Shown: positions 54,272 through 62,983, counted from the stretch's first letter. The stretch: DNA of 64,000 nucleotides from Oscillospiraceae bacterium (GCA_009782405.1 WRJC01000011.1:18732-82731), one strand, 5' to 3'. Numbers and translations are program-made. Notes: a model not told the origin generated them from the letters alone.

Positions 54272-56998
54272 ATGAAAAGCAGAACGAACCGGCTATTGTC
54301 AATTTTGTTGGCAATTATGATGATGTTAGGGTTGAACTTTCTGGCCCCGCCTGTGCGGGCTGCAGTTGATATCGCCGCTAAGTTCACCGACAATAATTTC
54401 AAAGCCGCAGTGTATGAGGCAATCGAAAAATCATCGCCCAATGCAATCTATGACACCGATGTATCGTCGGTGACTGAACTCGATGTAAGCGGCAAGAGCA
54501 TACATAGTTTGGCCGGTTTGGAATATTTCACCGGTCTTAAAATTCTTGATTGCGGTTATAACAGCCTCACGACGCTGCCGGCTCTTCCCTCCGGCCTTGA
54601 GTGGCTTTATTGCTATAATAACAGCCTCACGTCGCTTCCGGCGCTACCCTCCGGCCTTATTCGTCTTTATTGCGATAACAACAACCTCATGTCGCTTCCG
54701 GCGTTGCCCTCCGGCCTTAATTTGCTGTATTGTGCCTATAACAACCTAACGTCGCTGCCGGTTCTTCCCTCCGGCCTTAAGGAACTTTATTGTTATAACA
54801 ACAACCTAACGTCGCTGCCGGCTCTTCCCTCCGGCCTTAAGGAGATTTATTGCGGTGATAACAGCCTAACGTCGCTGCCGGCTCTGCCCTCCGGCCTTAC
54901 ATGGCTGTACTGCAATGATAACCGTTTGACAAGCCTCGATTTGACCGGTTGTTTGATGTTGATGCAAATAAATTGCTCCAACAACTACCTCACAGATGAA
55001 TCTGTCAAAGGTTTCATGGCATCTTGGGACGGATCGAACTTCATTTTCACGCCCCAGAAACACGCAACCATCAGCCCGACATCCATCGCTTTTGATAAAG
55101 GCGAAAGCGGCGACATTGCCCTGACTTTAAACACAGGGCATGTGCAAAACATAAAAAACGGAAGCTACGCGCTTATAGAAGGAACGGATTTTGTCGCAAA
55201 CAGCATCGCATCCATGACGCTGAAAGCGAGCTATCTCAACACGCTTGATGCAGGGACACATACGCTTTCCTTTAATTTCGACGGAGGCCCAAGCCTCGCT
55301 TTTACTATCGAGGTGAGGGGGACGGCGTCGGCCGCGCCCACGATCACCGGGCCGACGGCGATGACATTGACACAGGGGTATGCGGCAACATCGACGGTTG
55401 TGTACACAGTCACGGGCGAACCCGCGCCCATTGTTACGAAAACGAGTGGGGACGAAAAGATCAAGTGGAACAACACCACGAAAAAGCTGGACATAATCAC
55501 AGGGCTGGCGGCCGGCACATATATAGTCAAGCTGAAAGCGGCGAACGGAACGCTGCCCGATGCGGAGCTCACGTTTACGCTTAAAGTGGAAGCGGCGGTA
55601 GCCGCGCCCACGATCACCGGGCCGACAACTCTATCATTGAAACAGGGGTACACAGCTACATCGACGGGCGCGTACACAATCACGGGCGCACCTGAACCCA
55701 CAGTTACGAAAACGAGTGGGGACGAGAAAATCAAATGGAACAACACCACGAAAAAGCTGGACATAGCGGCGGGGTTGACGGCGGGTACATACACAGTAAT
55801 ATTGAAAGCCTCGAACGGCACGCTGCCCGATGCGGAACTCACGTTTGTGCTTACCGTGGACGCCAAACCTGCCAAAGCGGGCATCATGGGGCCAACGGCG
55901 ATGACGCTTGCCGCCGGGTATGCGGCGACTTCTACGGGCGCATACACTGTGATTGGCGATGCGACAACGGTAACAATAACGAGCGGGGACGAAAAGATCA
56001 AATGGAACGCGGACACAAAGAAGCTGGACATAGCAGCGGGGCTATCAGCCGGCACATACACAGTCATACTAAAAGCAAGCGGTGGGAGCGACCCTGCCGT
56101 GGAGTTTACGTTTGTGCTCACCGTGGAGGAGACGACCGCACCGCCGGAAATCTCCGGGCCGACGGCGATGAAACTCACCGCAGGGTACGCGGCTACATCG
56201 ACGGGCGCATACACCGTCACGGGCGCACCTGAACCCACGGTGGAAAAGGCGAGCGGGGACCCGAAAATCACATGGAACGCGGAAACGAAAAAGATGGACA
56301 TAACCGCGGGGCTGACGGCCGGCACATACATAGTCACGCTGAAAGCGGCGAACGGCACTCCGCCCGACGCGGAATTGAAATTCACGCTCACGGTAGAAAC
56401 CAAAGAAGAAGCGATCGCTCCGTCGCCGACGCAGACAAAACCGTTTCCGTTTACGGACATAGCGGAAACGCCGGGGGACTGGATCTACGAGAGCGTGAAA
56501 GCGGCATGGGAAATGGGGCTCATCAACGGCAAGACGGACACGCAGTTCATGCCAGACGACAACCTGACATACGCCGAGGCGGTGAAACTCGCCGCGTGCA
56601 TGCACCAGCTGCACACCACGGGCGAAGTCACGCTGGCGGTGGGCGCGGGCGAGTGGTACGACGCATACGTGGCGTACGCGAAGCAAAACGGGATCATCGG
56701 CAATGACTACGCATGGAACTCGCCGGCGACGAGGGCGGGGTACATGGAGATATTTGCCAACGCGCTGCCAAGCGACGCATTGGCCCCGATCAACACCATA
56801 TCCGACGGTAGCATACCGGACGTTCCGGCGGGGCACATACAGGCGTGGGCGATCTACAGGCTGTACCGTGCGGGGATCGTGCAGGGGGTCGACGGTGCGC
56901 ACAGCTGCAACCCGGGGGCGAACATCAAGCGCAGCGAGGTGGCGGCTATCCTCATCCGCATGATGGATTCGTCCAAGCGCATCAAGTTCGATATGTAG
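54272..56998 (+). CDS. S-layer-anchored surface protein: LRR, X2-like, four Ig-like repeats, SLH
   Basis: 908 residues. Signal peptide (about 1-33, ending PPVRAA), leucine-rich repeats of 20 residues (LTSLPALPSGLKELYCYNNN type, six near-identical units at about 97-216), an X2-like module (ISPTSIAFDKGESGDIALTL to YLNTLDAGTHTLSFNF), four tandem Ig-like modules of about 88 residues (APTITGPTAMTLTQGYAATS type), then three SLH motifs (about 730-900) that bind secondary cell wall polymer. LRR and X2 suggest binding to host or polysaccharide. It sits 33 bases after the solute-binding gene and shares its signal peptide and SLH end with the next gene. Ligand unknown. Confidence 0.9.
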   Translation: MKSRTNRLLSILLAIMMMLGLNFLAPPVRAAVDIAAKFTDNNFKAAVYEAIEKSSPNAIYDTDVSSVTELDVSGKSIHSLAGLEYFTGLKILDCGYNSLTTLPALPSGLEWLYCYNNSLTSLPALPSGLIRLYCDNNNLMSLPALPSGLNLLYCAYNNLTSLPVLPSGLKELYCYNNNLTSLPALPSGLKEIYCGDNSLTSLPALPSGLTWLYCNDNRLTSLDLTGCLMLMQINCSNNYLTDESVKGFMASWDGSNFIFTPQKHATISPTSIAFDKGESGDIALTLNTGHVQNIKNGSYALIEGTDFVANSIASMTLKASYLNTLDAGTHTLSFNFDGGPSLAFTIEVRGTASAAPTITGPTAMTLTQGYAATSTVVYTVTGEPAPIVTKTSGDEKIKWNNTTKKLDIITGLAAGTYIVKLKAANGTLPDAELTFTLKVEAAVAAPTITGPTTLSLKQGYTATSTGAYTITGAPEPTVTKTSGDEKIKWNNTTKKLDIAAGLTAGTYTVILKASNGTLPDAELTFVLTVDAKPAKAGIMGPTAMTLAAGYAATSTGAYTVIGDATTVTITSGDEKIKWNADTKKLDIAAGLSAGTYTVILKASGGSDPAVEFTFVLTVEETTAPPEISGPTAMKLTAGYAATSTGAYTVTGAPEPTVEKASGDPKITWNAETKKMDITAGLTAGTYIVTLKAANGTPPDAELKFTLTVETKEEAIAPSPTQTKPFPFTDIAETPGDWIYESVKAAWEMGLINGKTDTQFMPDDNLTYAEAVKLAACMHQLHTTGEVTLAVGAGEWYDAYVAYAKQNGIIGNDYAWNSPATRAGYMEIFANALPSDALAPINTISDGSIPDVPAGHIQAWAIYRLYRAGIVQGVDGAHSCNPGANIKRSEVAAILIRMMDSSKRIKFDM
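54561..54930 (+). repeat. 60-bp tandem repeats encoding leucine-rich repeats
   Basis: Six units with an exact 60-base period share a nearly constant core around GCTCTTCCCTCCGGCCTTA. Each encodes a 20-residue LRR. Differences are concentrated at the variable Leu-x-x-Leu-Tyr-Cys face. Slippage could change copy number in frame. Confidence 0.92.
55330..56400 (+). repeat. Four tandem Ig-like module repeats (about 260 bp each)
   Basis: Units start near 55330, 55600, 55870 and 56140 with the codons for a hallmark ITGPT/IMGPT/ISGPT. They include a shared GDEKIKWNNTTKKLDI-like core. Units 1 and 2 are closest. They form a modular stalk of the surface protein. Confidence 0.85.
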
Positions 56999-57018
56999 CG
57001 CGGAGCGTAGGGTCGGCC
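56480..57018 (+). repeat. 539-bp SLH block, copy 1
   Basis: Appears identical to 59517-60055 (offset 3037) by reading, covering the three SLH motifs, the stop codon and the first 20 bases after it. Identity includes silent positions and ends abruptly both inside the reading frame and in the hairpin. This points to recent duplication or gene conversion. Confidence 0.9.
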
Positions 57019-57038
57019 TTTCCGGGTCGCCCCTACGC
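57006..57038 (+). repeat. Palindromic hairpin after SLH gene 1
   Basis: GCGTAGGG and CCCCTACGC flank a GC-rich centre, an imperfect stem of about 13 bp without a T-tract. A related palindrome follows SLH gene 2 at the same place. It could stabilise mRNA ends or be a REP-like element. Confidence 0.65.
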
Positions 57039-57086
57039 GTAAAATCCCAGTTTGTTATTCGCGTTAATATGCAGGAGGAGAAAATA

Positions 57087-60035
57087 ATGAAAAGCAAAAC
57101 AAAACGGCTTTTGTCAATTTTGCTCACGGCAACCATGGTGGTCGCCTTGTTCGCGGCGATTCCGATTGTCGCAAAGGCGGCGGACGCCGCCGCGATAGCG
57201 GAGCAAATAAACAATTTCGCCCACGGGGGAAATGGCACTCTGAAAGCGGAGGTTTCCGGCAGCGACGTGATCGTCACCGGAAAGGTGACCGATGTGAAAA
57301 ACACTTTGGAACTGTCGCTCGATTACCATATGACAGTTATTTGGAGAGCTTCGTATTACGGAATGGATTTGGGAAATTCCCGATCCCTGACGCAAAATCT
57401 TCGGGTTGTGGAATACGATCTGATCAGATTGAGGGGTGGCGGCGCGTTTGAAGTCGGAAAAGGAGGTTTGATCGCGCACAAGGGCGGCGGCAACGCCATC
57501 TACTGCGCCGGCAAGGAAATGGCCGTTGTCGTTGACGGCGGCGAGGTTAGTGCCGTTGGAAATTACAACGCGGCGACTGACACAGGGGATTACAGCGCGA
57601 TAAAAATCGACGCGGAATACAACAGGGTCATCGTGAAAGCCGGCAAGGTAACGGGGGTTGAGGGTGGCCATGCCATCAACGCCAAACGGGCGAACATATC
57701 CATCGAGGTGCACGGCGGCGAAGTCAGCGCAGCAGACCATGCCATCTATGCCTATGGCGATCGCTTCAACTGCGAAGTGTCCGGAGGAGTAATCAAATCC
57801 GGAAAATTCCATGCCATCCTCATCTATAATGGCGCGGCAGATGCCATAGTCAAAGTGAATGGCGGCGAAATCAGCTCCGAAGACGCTCATGCAATTTTTT
57901 CCGATGCTACAAACACAAAAATCGAAATGAAGGGCGGCGCGGTCAAATCCGAAAACGGCCATACCATTTATTCCAATGGCGCAAACGCCTACATCCAAGT
58001 GAGCGGCGGCGCAACGGTCACATCCAAAAAAGGAAACGCTATCTACTTTGCGGGTGAAAATTCCCATATCGAGGTGCATAACGGCACGGTAAAATCCGAA
58101 AAGGGCTCCGCCATTTGCGGCGGCACTAAAATTGAAATCCACTCCGGGGCATTGGTGCAAAACTTCGAATTAGGCTATCCCGCAATTGACGCATACAAAG
58201 ATAATGTTGCAATTTTTGTAAACGGCGGCACTGTGAGCGCCGATAGAGGCCATGCCGTTCGTATGGACGGCGCCGGAGGAAGCATCGAAATTGCCGGAGG
58301 AACAATGGAATCTTTGGGAGACGAAAACAATTGGTGCAGATCTACTATCTCCTTGTACAATGACAATTCCAATGTAACGGTGAGCGGCGGCACTGTGAAA
58401 AACATGGGAGGCCACAACGCTATCGAAGTTTGGAAAGAAAATTCCGCCATCAAAGTGACGGGCGGATTTGTGTTTTCCTATGGAAACGCGATTTTGGCAG
58501 ATATTCCCGACAACTATACAGCGCCCTATGCCGTTATTTCTGCGAACTGCCTTTGCGAAATCGGAAGAAATGCTGTTGTCTGCGCTTGGAACAAAGCCAG
58601 GGGCGTCACCGTTTACACAGCGGGAACGGCAGAAGACCTTAAATCCGACCCGGCAAACGCGAAAGCGGTATGGCGCAAAGTCGGTTCCCAGAACGGCATC
58701 GATTACAAAAACGGATCAAACACCGGCTTCTTCCCGCTGAACGTGACGGTCAACGAAGGGACTGATCCGGTTGAGCTGTTCTTAGCCGCGCCATCGGATT
58801 TGGGATTGCGGCGATGGGACTTTCATAAAAACGAATCCACCGTCACGCTGAAATGGACGGACAACTCGGACAACGAGAGCCACTTCATCATCGAGAGGGC
58901 AATGAAATACATAGAAATGTCCAATCCGATGTTCGGTCCGCCCGACGAAAACAGTTACCTCTGGACGGTGATAGGGACTGTCGATGCCAACGTAACCACA
59001 TTCGAGGATACCTATGTCACGCCAATAAACGCGGATGAAGGCGAAGTGTATTGGTGGCGCGTACAGGCCGTGCGCGTTGAGGATGGGCAGACCATCAAAT
59101 CGGCGTATACCAATGTAGTCGAAATGGTGATTTCCTCGCCTTCGGCGCCCAGCGACTTGACAGCCACTGCGGAAGCGGACGGAATCAAACTCAATTGGAA
59201 AAACAATTCGGGGCATGTGGGCGCTTTCAAAATTATAAGGAGCGAAACATCTATCCGCGAGGCCACAGAAATTCCCCCGCTTCTTGTTGAAGTGCCCGCC
59301 GACGAAACTTCATATATGGATGAAACGGCGGAACCGGGCGTGAGATACTATTACGTGGTACGGGCCCGATCTACCTTCGCAAGTGTTTTCGGCAGCGAAT
59401 CTCCTTATTCCAATGAAGTTTCCGCCATGATTCCGGCCGACAAATCAATCACGGTGTCAACGCAATCGGCCCCGGAAGAAGCGTTTCCGTTTACGGACAT
59501 AGAAGAAACGTCGGGGTGGATCTACGAGAGCGTGAAAGCGGCATGGGAAATGGGGCTCATCAACGGCAAGACGGACACGCAGTTCATGCCAGACGACAAC
59601 CTGACATACGCCGAGGCGGTGAAACTCGCCGCGTGCATGCACCAGCTGCACACCACGGGCGAAGTCACGCTGGCGGTGGGCGCGGGCGAGTGGTACGACG
59701 CATACGTGGCGTACGCGAAGCAAAACGGGATCATCGGCAATGACTACGCATGGAACTCGCCGGCGACGAGGGCGGGGTACATGGAGATATTTGCCAACGC
59801 GCTGCCAAGCGACGCATTGGCCCCGATCAACACCATATCCGACGGTAGCATACCGGACGTTCCGGCGGGGCACATACAGGCGTGGGCGATCTACAGGCTG
59901 TACCGTGCGGGGATCGTGCAGGGGGTCGACGGTGCGCACAGCTGCAACCCGGGGGCGAACATCAAGCGCAGCGAGGTGGCGGCTATCCTCATCCGCATGA
60001 TGGATTCGTCCAAGCGCATCAAGTTCGATATGTAG
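57087..60035 (+). CDS. S-layer-anchored surface protein: beta-helix, FN3-like modules, SLH
   Basis: 982 residues. Signal peptide MKSKTKRLLSILLTATMVVA ending in AKAAD. Residues of about 100-450 form a right-handed beta-helix built from turns such as GGEVSAADHAIYAYGD and NGGTVSADRGHAVRMDGAGG. Two fibronectin-III-like modules follow (LRRWDFHKNESTVTLKWTDN and PSDLTATAEADGIKLNWKNN), then three SLH motifs (about 795-980). Beta-helix proteins often bind or cleave polysaccharide, but no lyase catalytic pattern is visible. ATG 57087 follows GGAGGAG. It is 88 bases after the LRR protein gene and in the same cassette. Its SLH end is a near copy of the one before. Confidence 0.88.
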   Translation: MKSKTKRLLSILLTATMVVALFAAIPIVAKAADAAAIAEQINNFAHGGNGTLKAEVSGSDVIVTGKVTDVKNTLELSLDYHMTVIWRASYYGMDLGNSRSLTQNLRVVEYDLIRLRGGGAFEVGKGGLIAHKGGGNAIYCAGKEMAVVVDGGEVSAVGNYNAATDTGDYSAIKIDAEYNRVIVKAGKVTGVEGGHAINAKRANISIEVHGGEVSAADHAIYAYGDRFNCEVSGGVIKSGKFHAILIYNGAADAIVKVNGGEISSEDAHAIFSDATNTKIEMKGGAVKSENGHTIYSNGANAYIQVSGGATVTSKKGNAIYFAGENSHIEVHNGTVKSEKGSAICGGTKIEIHSGALVQNFELGYPAIDAYKDNVAIFVNGGTVSADRGHAVRMDGAGGSIEIAGGTMESLGDENNWCRSTISLYNDNSNVTVSGGTVKNMGGHNAIEVWKENSAIKVTGGFVFSYGNAILADIPDNYTAPYAVISANCLCEIGRNAVVCAWNKARGVTVYTAGTAEDLKSDPANAKAVWRKVGSQNGIDYKNGSNTGFFPLNVTVNEGTDPVELFLAAPSDLGLRRWDFHKNESTVTLKWTDNSDNESHFIIERAMKYIEMSNPMFGPPDENSYLWTVIGTVDANVTTFEDTYVTPINADEGEVYWWRVQAVRVEDGQTIKSAYTNVVEMVISSPSAPSDLTATAEADGIKLNWKNNSGHVGAFKIIRSETSIREATEIPPLLVEVPADETSYMDETAEPGVRYYYVVRARSTFASVFGSESPYSNEVSAMIPADKSITVSTQSAPEEAFPFTDIEETSGWIYESVKAAWEMGLINGKTDTQFMPDDNLTYAEAVKLAACMHQLHTTGEVTLAVGAGEWYDAYVAYAKQNGIIGNDYAWNSPATRAGYMEIFANALPSDALAPINTISDGSIPDVPAGHIQAWAIYRLYRAGIVQGVDGAHSCNPGANIKRSEVAAILIRMMDSSKRIKFDM

Positions 60036-60055
60036 CGCGGAGCGTAGGGTCGGCC
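59517..60055 (+). repeat. 539-bp SLH block, copy 2
   Basis: Counterpart of 56480-57018. The sequence upstream in the two genes (after the shared GTTTCCGTTTACGGACATAG) is unrelated, so only the anchor module and a little past its stop are shared. Confidence 0.9.
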
Positions 60056-60077
60056 CTGTGAAAGGGCCGCCCCATAC
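60044..60077 (+). repeat. Palindromic hairpin after SLH gene 2
   Basis: GTAGGGTCGGCCCT and AGGGCCGCCCCATAC form a 14-bp imperfect stem with a 5-base loop, without a T-tract. It is a diverged relative of the hairpin after SLH gene 1. Confidence 0.65.
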
Positions 60078-60108
60078 CATTTGCAATATTTTAGAAAAGG
60101 GGATAAAA

Positions 60109-61617
60109 ATGAAAACGAAAAAAATAATTTGCATGATTTTAATTTTGGCGTTCGCATGCTTGCCGGTTTTGGTTTGCATTTCCTCGTGCGGCGAAAGCGG
60201 CGGGGGCAAAAGCGTAAATGACGACAATGCCAAAGAAGGCGCAGCAAATGACGGCGAAGGGGCAGGGGAGGAAACGCAGGGCGACCCGAAAGAACAATAC
60301 AACCCGAATTTCGAGCCCGTGGATATGCAAGGGTACACATTCAAATTCGGGACGAGGGACGACGCCACCCACGGCTATCCCGCCCATACGAGGGATTTGT
60401 TCGCCGAAGCGGAAAACGGGGATTTGATAAACGATGTGGTCTACAGGCGCAACATGGAAATAGAAGAAAAATACAATTGCAAAATCGAAATGGACGACCT
60501 GCCCGAAGCCGACGAAACCGCGCCCAACAAGATAGTGGAGAAAAGCGTCAAGGCAGGGGACAAATCCTACGATTTGCTCCTGACGCACTTGATGCATGGA
60601 ATAAGCAGCGCCGCAAACGGATGCCTTTACGACATCAACGGATTTGCGAATATAGATTTGACAAAACCCTATTGGAGCCAAGGAGCCACAAACGGGCTTT
60701 CGGTGAACCACAGGCTTTATTTGGGATTGAGCGACTTGAGTTTTTCCACGAACGAAAACCTTTACAGCATGTTTTTCAACAAGGGGCTGGTTCAAAATTA
60801 CGCGATCGAAAATCCCTACTCCTTGGTTCAGGAAAACAACTGGACTTTCGACAAATTCAACGAGATCATACGCCAGGGCTATTTGGACCTCAACGGCAAC
60901 GGAAAAGCGGACAAAGAAGACCAGTTCGGGTATATAAGCTCGAGTGCGATGAACTTCTTGTGGTCGGGCGGGAGCCAGATAATGAAAAAAGACGAAAACG
61001 ACATGCCATATCTCGAATACAACACGCCGAAAACCATAGATATATTCGAAAAAGCCTACGAAATAACAAACAACGAATTCACTTTCAAGGCGATAGAATG
61101 GTTCGCGGAAGATCCGATAAATATGTTCGCGGATGGGCGCGGGGTGTTCTATTCCTCGCAGCTTTGCCGCGTGAACGACCTTCGGGCAACCGAATTCGAT
61201 TTCGGCATAGTGCCGTACCCCAAATACGACTCCGCCCAGGAACGGTACTACTCATACGTGGACGGCCACGCCTCGATGATGGCCATACCGCTGAACCTGC
61301 CGAATTTGGAATGGACGGGGATGCTGATCGAGGAGCTGTCGTACCTGTCGTACAAGGACATACTGCCGACGTACTACGACGTGGTTTTGAACGTGAAGAT
61401 GGTGCGCGACGAGGAGTCTGTGGAAATGCTCAAAATACTTTTCGACAGCAAAACGTTTGATTTCGGCTATGCCTGGGGCGCTTGGGATTTTTGGTACATA
61501 TTCATCGAAAACATCCAGAACGAGAAGAGGGATTTTGTCTCGGCTTACGAAAAGAAAGAAGCTTCCGCGCTTCGGGCGATAGAAAAAAAGGTGGAAACCG
61601 TGCTGGCCCTCGACTAA
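60109..61617 (+). CDS. Extracellular solute-binding lipoprotein (ABC family 1), copy 2
   Basis: 502 residues, lipoprotein signal MKTKKIICMILILAFACLPV with lipobox CISSC, then a low-complexity Gly/Lys/Asp/Glu linker and a family-1 binding fold. GYLDLNGNGKADKEDQFGY is the calcium-loop motif. Overall similarity to the gene at 52736 is obvious, for example LINDVVYRRNMEIEEKYNCK, but at a moderate level outside the shared block at 61201-61427. ATG 60109 follows AAAAGGGGAT. No transporter permease is nearby. It is the last gene of the surface cassette. Confidence 0.88.
   Translation: MKTKKIICMILILAFACLPVLVCISSCGESGGGKSVNDDNAKEGAANDGEGAGEETQGDPKEQYNPNFEPVDMQGYTFKFGTRDDATHGYPAHTRDLFAEAENGDLINDVVYRRNMEIEEKYNCKIEMDDLPEADETAPNKIVEKSVKAGDKSYDLLLTHLMHGISSAANGCLYDINGFANIDLTKPYWSQGATNGLSVNHRLYLGLSDLSFSTNENLYSMFFNKGLVQNYAIENPYSLVQENNWTFDKFNEIIRQGYLDLNGNGKADKEDQFGYISSSAMNFLWSGGSQIMKKDENDMPYLEYNTPKTIDIFEKAYEITNNEFTFKAIEWFAEDPINMFADGRGVFYSSQLCRVNDLRATEFDFGIVPYPKYDSAQERYYSYVDGHASMMAIPLNLPNLEWTGMLIEELSYLSYKDILPTYYDVVLNVKMVRDEESVEMLKILFDSKTFDFGYAWGAWDFWYIFIENIQNEKRDFVSAYEKKEASALRAIEKKVETVLALD
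61201..61427 (+). repeat. 227-bp near-identical block, copy 2 (in solute-binding gene 2)
   Basis: Counterpart of 53825-54051 with 5 differences. Codon use inside the block is richer in G and C at third positions than in the first half of the gene, fitting import by conversion from a paralog. Confidence 0.92.
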
Positions 61618-61675
61618 AAATAATGCGGTGAAAAAGCGGTTCGGAAAAAAAATATTAAATATTTGCAAAAATATA

Positions 61676-61705
61676 TTGACACGCGCCGGCATAATGTGGT
61701 ATACT
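61676..61705 (+). promoter_or_regulatory. SigA-type promoter of tRNA-Trp
   Basis: TTGACA (61676-61681), 18 bases, TATACT (61700-61705), about 18 bases before the mature tRNA. Confidence 0.78.
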
Positions 61706-61722
61706 TATAATCAGTCCGCATT

Positions 61723-61798
61723 AGGGGTATAGCTCAGTTGGTAGAGCTACGGTCTCCAAAACCGTGAGTCCGGGGTTCGAGTCCTCGTGCCCCTGCCA
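61723..61798 (+). tRNA. tRNA-Trp (CCA)
   Basis: A 76-base cloverleaf. The acceptor AGGGGTA pairs with TGCCCCT, discriminator G, and CCA is encoded. The anticodon loop CTCCAAA gives CCA, reading UGG. The D arm is AGCTCAGTTGGTAGAGCT and the T loop GGTTCGAG. Confidence 0.96.
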
Positions 61799-61804
61799 CA
61801 AAAC

Positions 61805-61845
61805 AAGCCTTGGATTATCCGCAATATAGCGGGATTCCAAGGCTT
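61805..61845 (+). terminator. Intrinsic terminator after tRNA-Trp
   Basis: A 10-bp perfect stem AAGCCTTGGA/TCCAAGGCTT with a loop that holds a small inner stem, followed by TTTTATTGTTTTTTT. Confidence 0.85.
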
Positions 61846-61861
61846 TTTATTGTTTTTTTCC

Positions 61862-62983
61862 CTATTTTTTTCGCGATTTAAAATACTGGAAATAGCCGCA
61901 TTTTATCATGCCATTATAAAGCCTGCGCGTTTTGTCGGGTTTCCGCCCGTACAATGACGGAAACCCCTCATGGGACGAGAGAATATATATCTGCCACAAA
62001 TCCAATGTTTCAAAATGCCTGCCCATTTCGCGGTACAGTTTTTCCGCTTGTTTTATCGTGGAAAGCCTTTCGCCGTACGGCGGGTTGCATACGATCGTGC
62101 CTCTCCTTCCTTCTGTTTTTATCGAGAGGGCGTTTTTTGCGAACGGTTTTACGAATTTTCCCATTCCGGCCCTTTTTATGTTGCCTTTCGTTATTTCGAC
62201 GCAATTTTCGTCGATGTCCGATGCATACGCTTCGAATTTTATCGACAAATTTTGCATCGATTTCGCTTCGTCCCTTGCGTTTTTCCATAAAACCGCCGGG
62301 ATTTTGTCGAATTCTTCGGCTGTGAAATTCCTTCTTTGCCCCGGCGCGCTCGATGTCATCATCAAAGCGGCTTCTATTGGTATCGTGCCCGAGCCGCAAA
62401 ACGGATCCCAAAAAAGCACTTCTTCGCGCGGGCGGCTTAACTTCGCCATAGCCGCCGCCAAGGTTTCGCGAAGCGGAGCTTCGGCGGCTTCGATCCTGTA
62501 GCCGCGTTTATGCAGCGGTTCGCCCGATGTGTCGATCATTAAAGTGGCTCTGTCGTTCAATATGAAAAAGGCGATTTGGTATTTTGTACCCGTTTCCGGC
62601 AGTTCCGCCGTGCGGTGTTTGGACAGCAAGCGATTTGCAACCGCTTTTTTTATAATCTTCTGGCAATCGGGCACGCTCGCAAGTTTTGATTTTATCGAGT
62701 GCCCTTTTACGGGAAACATATCGTTTTTGCCTATCCATTGCTCCCACGGGAGATTTTTGACGCCCTCGAAGAGCTCGTCGAAGGACAATGCGCAAAATTC
62801 CCCGAGTTTGATGTAAAGGCGCTCCGCGTACCGCAACCATATGTTGCAGCGCGCGATTGCGCCCATATCGCCAAAAAAAGCAACGCGCCCATCTATGACG
62901 TCGGCTTTTTCATATCCCAGCGCTTCGATTTCTTCGGAGACGAACCCTTCCAAGCCAAACAAGCAAGTCGCGACAAATTCCAT
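61862..62983 (-). CDS. 23S rRNA-type guanine-N2 methyltransferase (THUMP, RlmL/YpsC-like)
   Basis: 373 residues: an N-terminal THUMP domain for RNA binding (about 50-150) and a class I SAM methyltransferase domain. WDPFCGSGTIPIEAALM is the SAM loop and TIVCNPPYGERLS the NPPY motif of N-methylation on an exocyclic amine. The pair fits the RlmL/YpsC family that modifies 23S rRNA m2G2445, an assignment made by homology. The stop lies close to the tRNA-Trp terminator, on the other strand. Confidence 0.9.
   Translation of the reverse strand: MEFVATCLFGLEGFVSEEIEALGYEKADVIDGRVAFFGDMGAIARCNIWLRYAERLYIKLGEFCALSFDELFEGVKNLPWEQWIGKNDMFPVKGHSIKSKLASVPDCQKIIKKAVANRLLSKHRTAELPETGTKYQIAFFILNDRATLMIDTSGEPLHKRGYRIEAAEAPLRETLAAAMAKLSRPREEVLFWDPFCGSGTIPIEAALMMTSSAPGQRRNFTAEEFDKIPAVLWKNARDEAKSMQNLSIKFEAYASDIDENCVEITKGNIKRAGMGKFVKPFAKNALSIKTEGRRGTIVCNPPYGERLSTIKQAEKLYREMGRHFETLDLWQIYILSSHEGFPSLYGRKPDKTRRLYNGMIKCGYFQYFKSRKK

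Noticed and set aside
54561..54930. Regular 60-bp repeats resembling a CRISPR array
   Set aside because: There is no spacer/repeat structure: units are contiguous, in frame, and encode leucine-rich repeats. No cas genes are present.
55231..57304. Long minus-strand open frames across the Ig-like and SLH repeats
   Set aside because: They arise from repetitive, GC-rich codons. Their translation is low-complexity (Val/Ser-rich or Arg/His-rich) and matches no protein family, while the plus-strand modules are clear. The same holds for 59457-60368.
56480..60055. Duplicated 539-bp segments as an insertion sequence or transposon end
   Set aside because: They encode SLH motifs, have no transposase, and no terminal inverted repeats or target-site duplications were seen.
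61723..61798. tRNA-Trp as an integration site of a mobile element
   Set aside because: No integrase, excisionase or repeated 3' tRNA fragment is visible on either side. The surface cassette is upstream of the tRNA, not after its 3' end.
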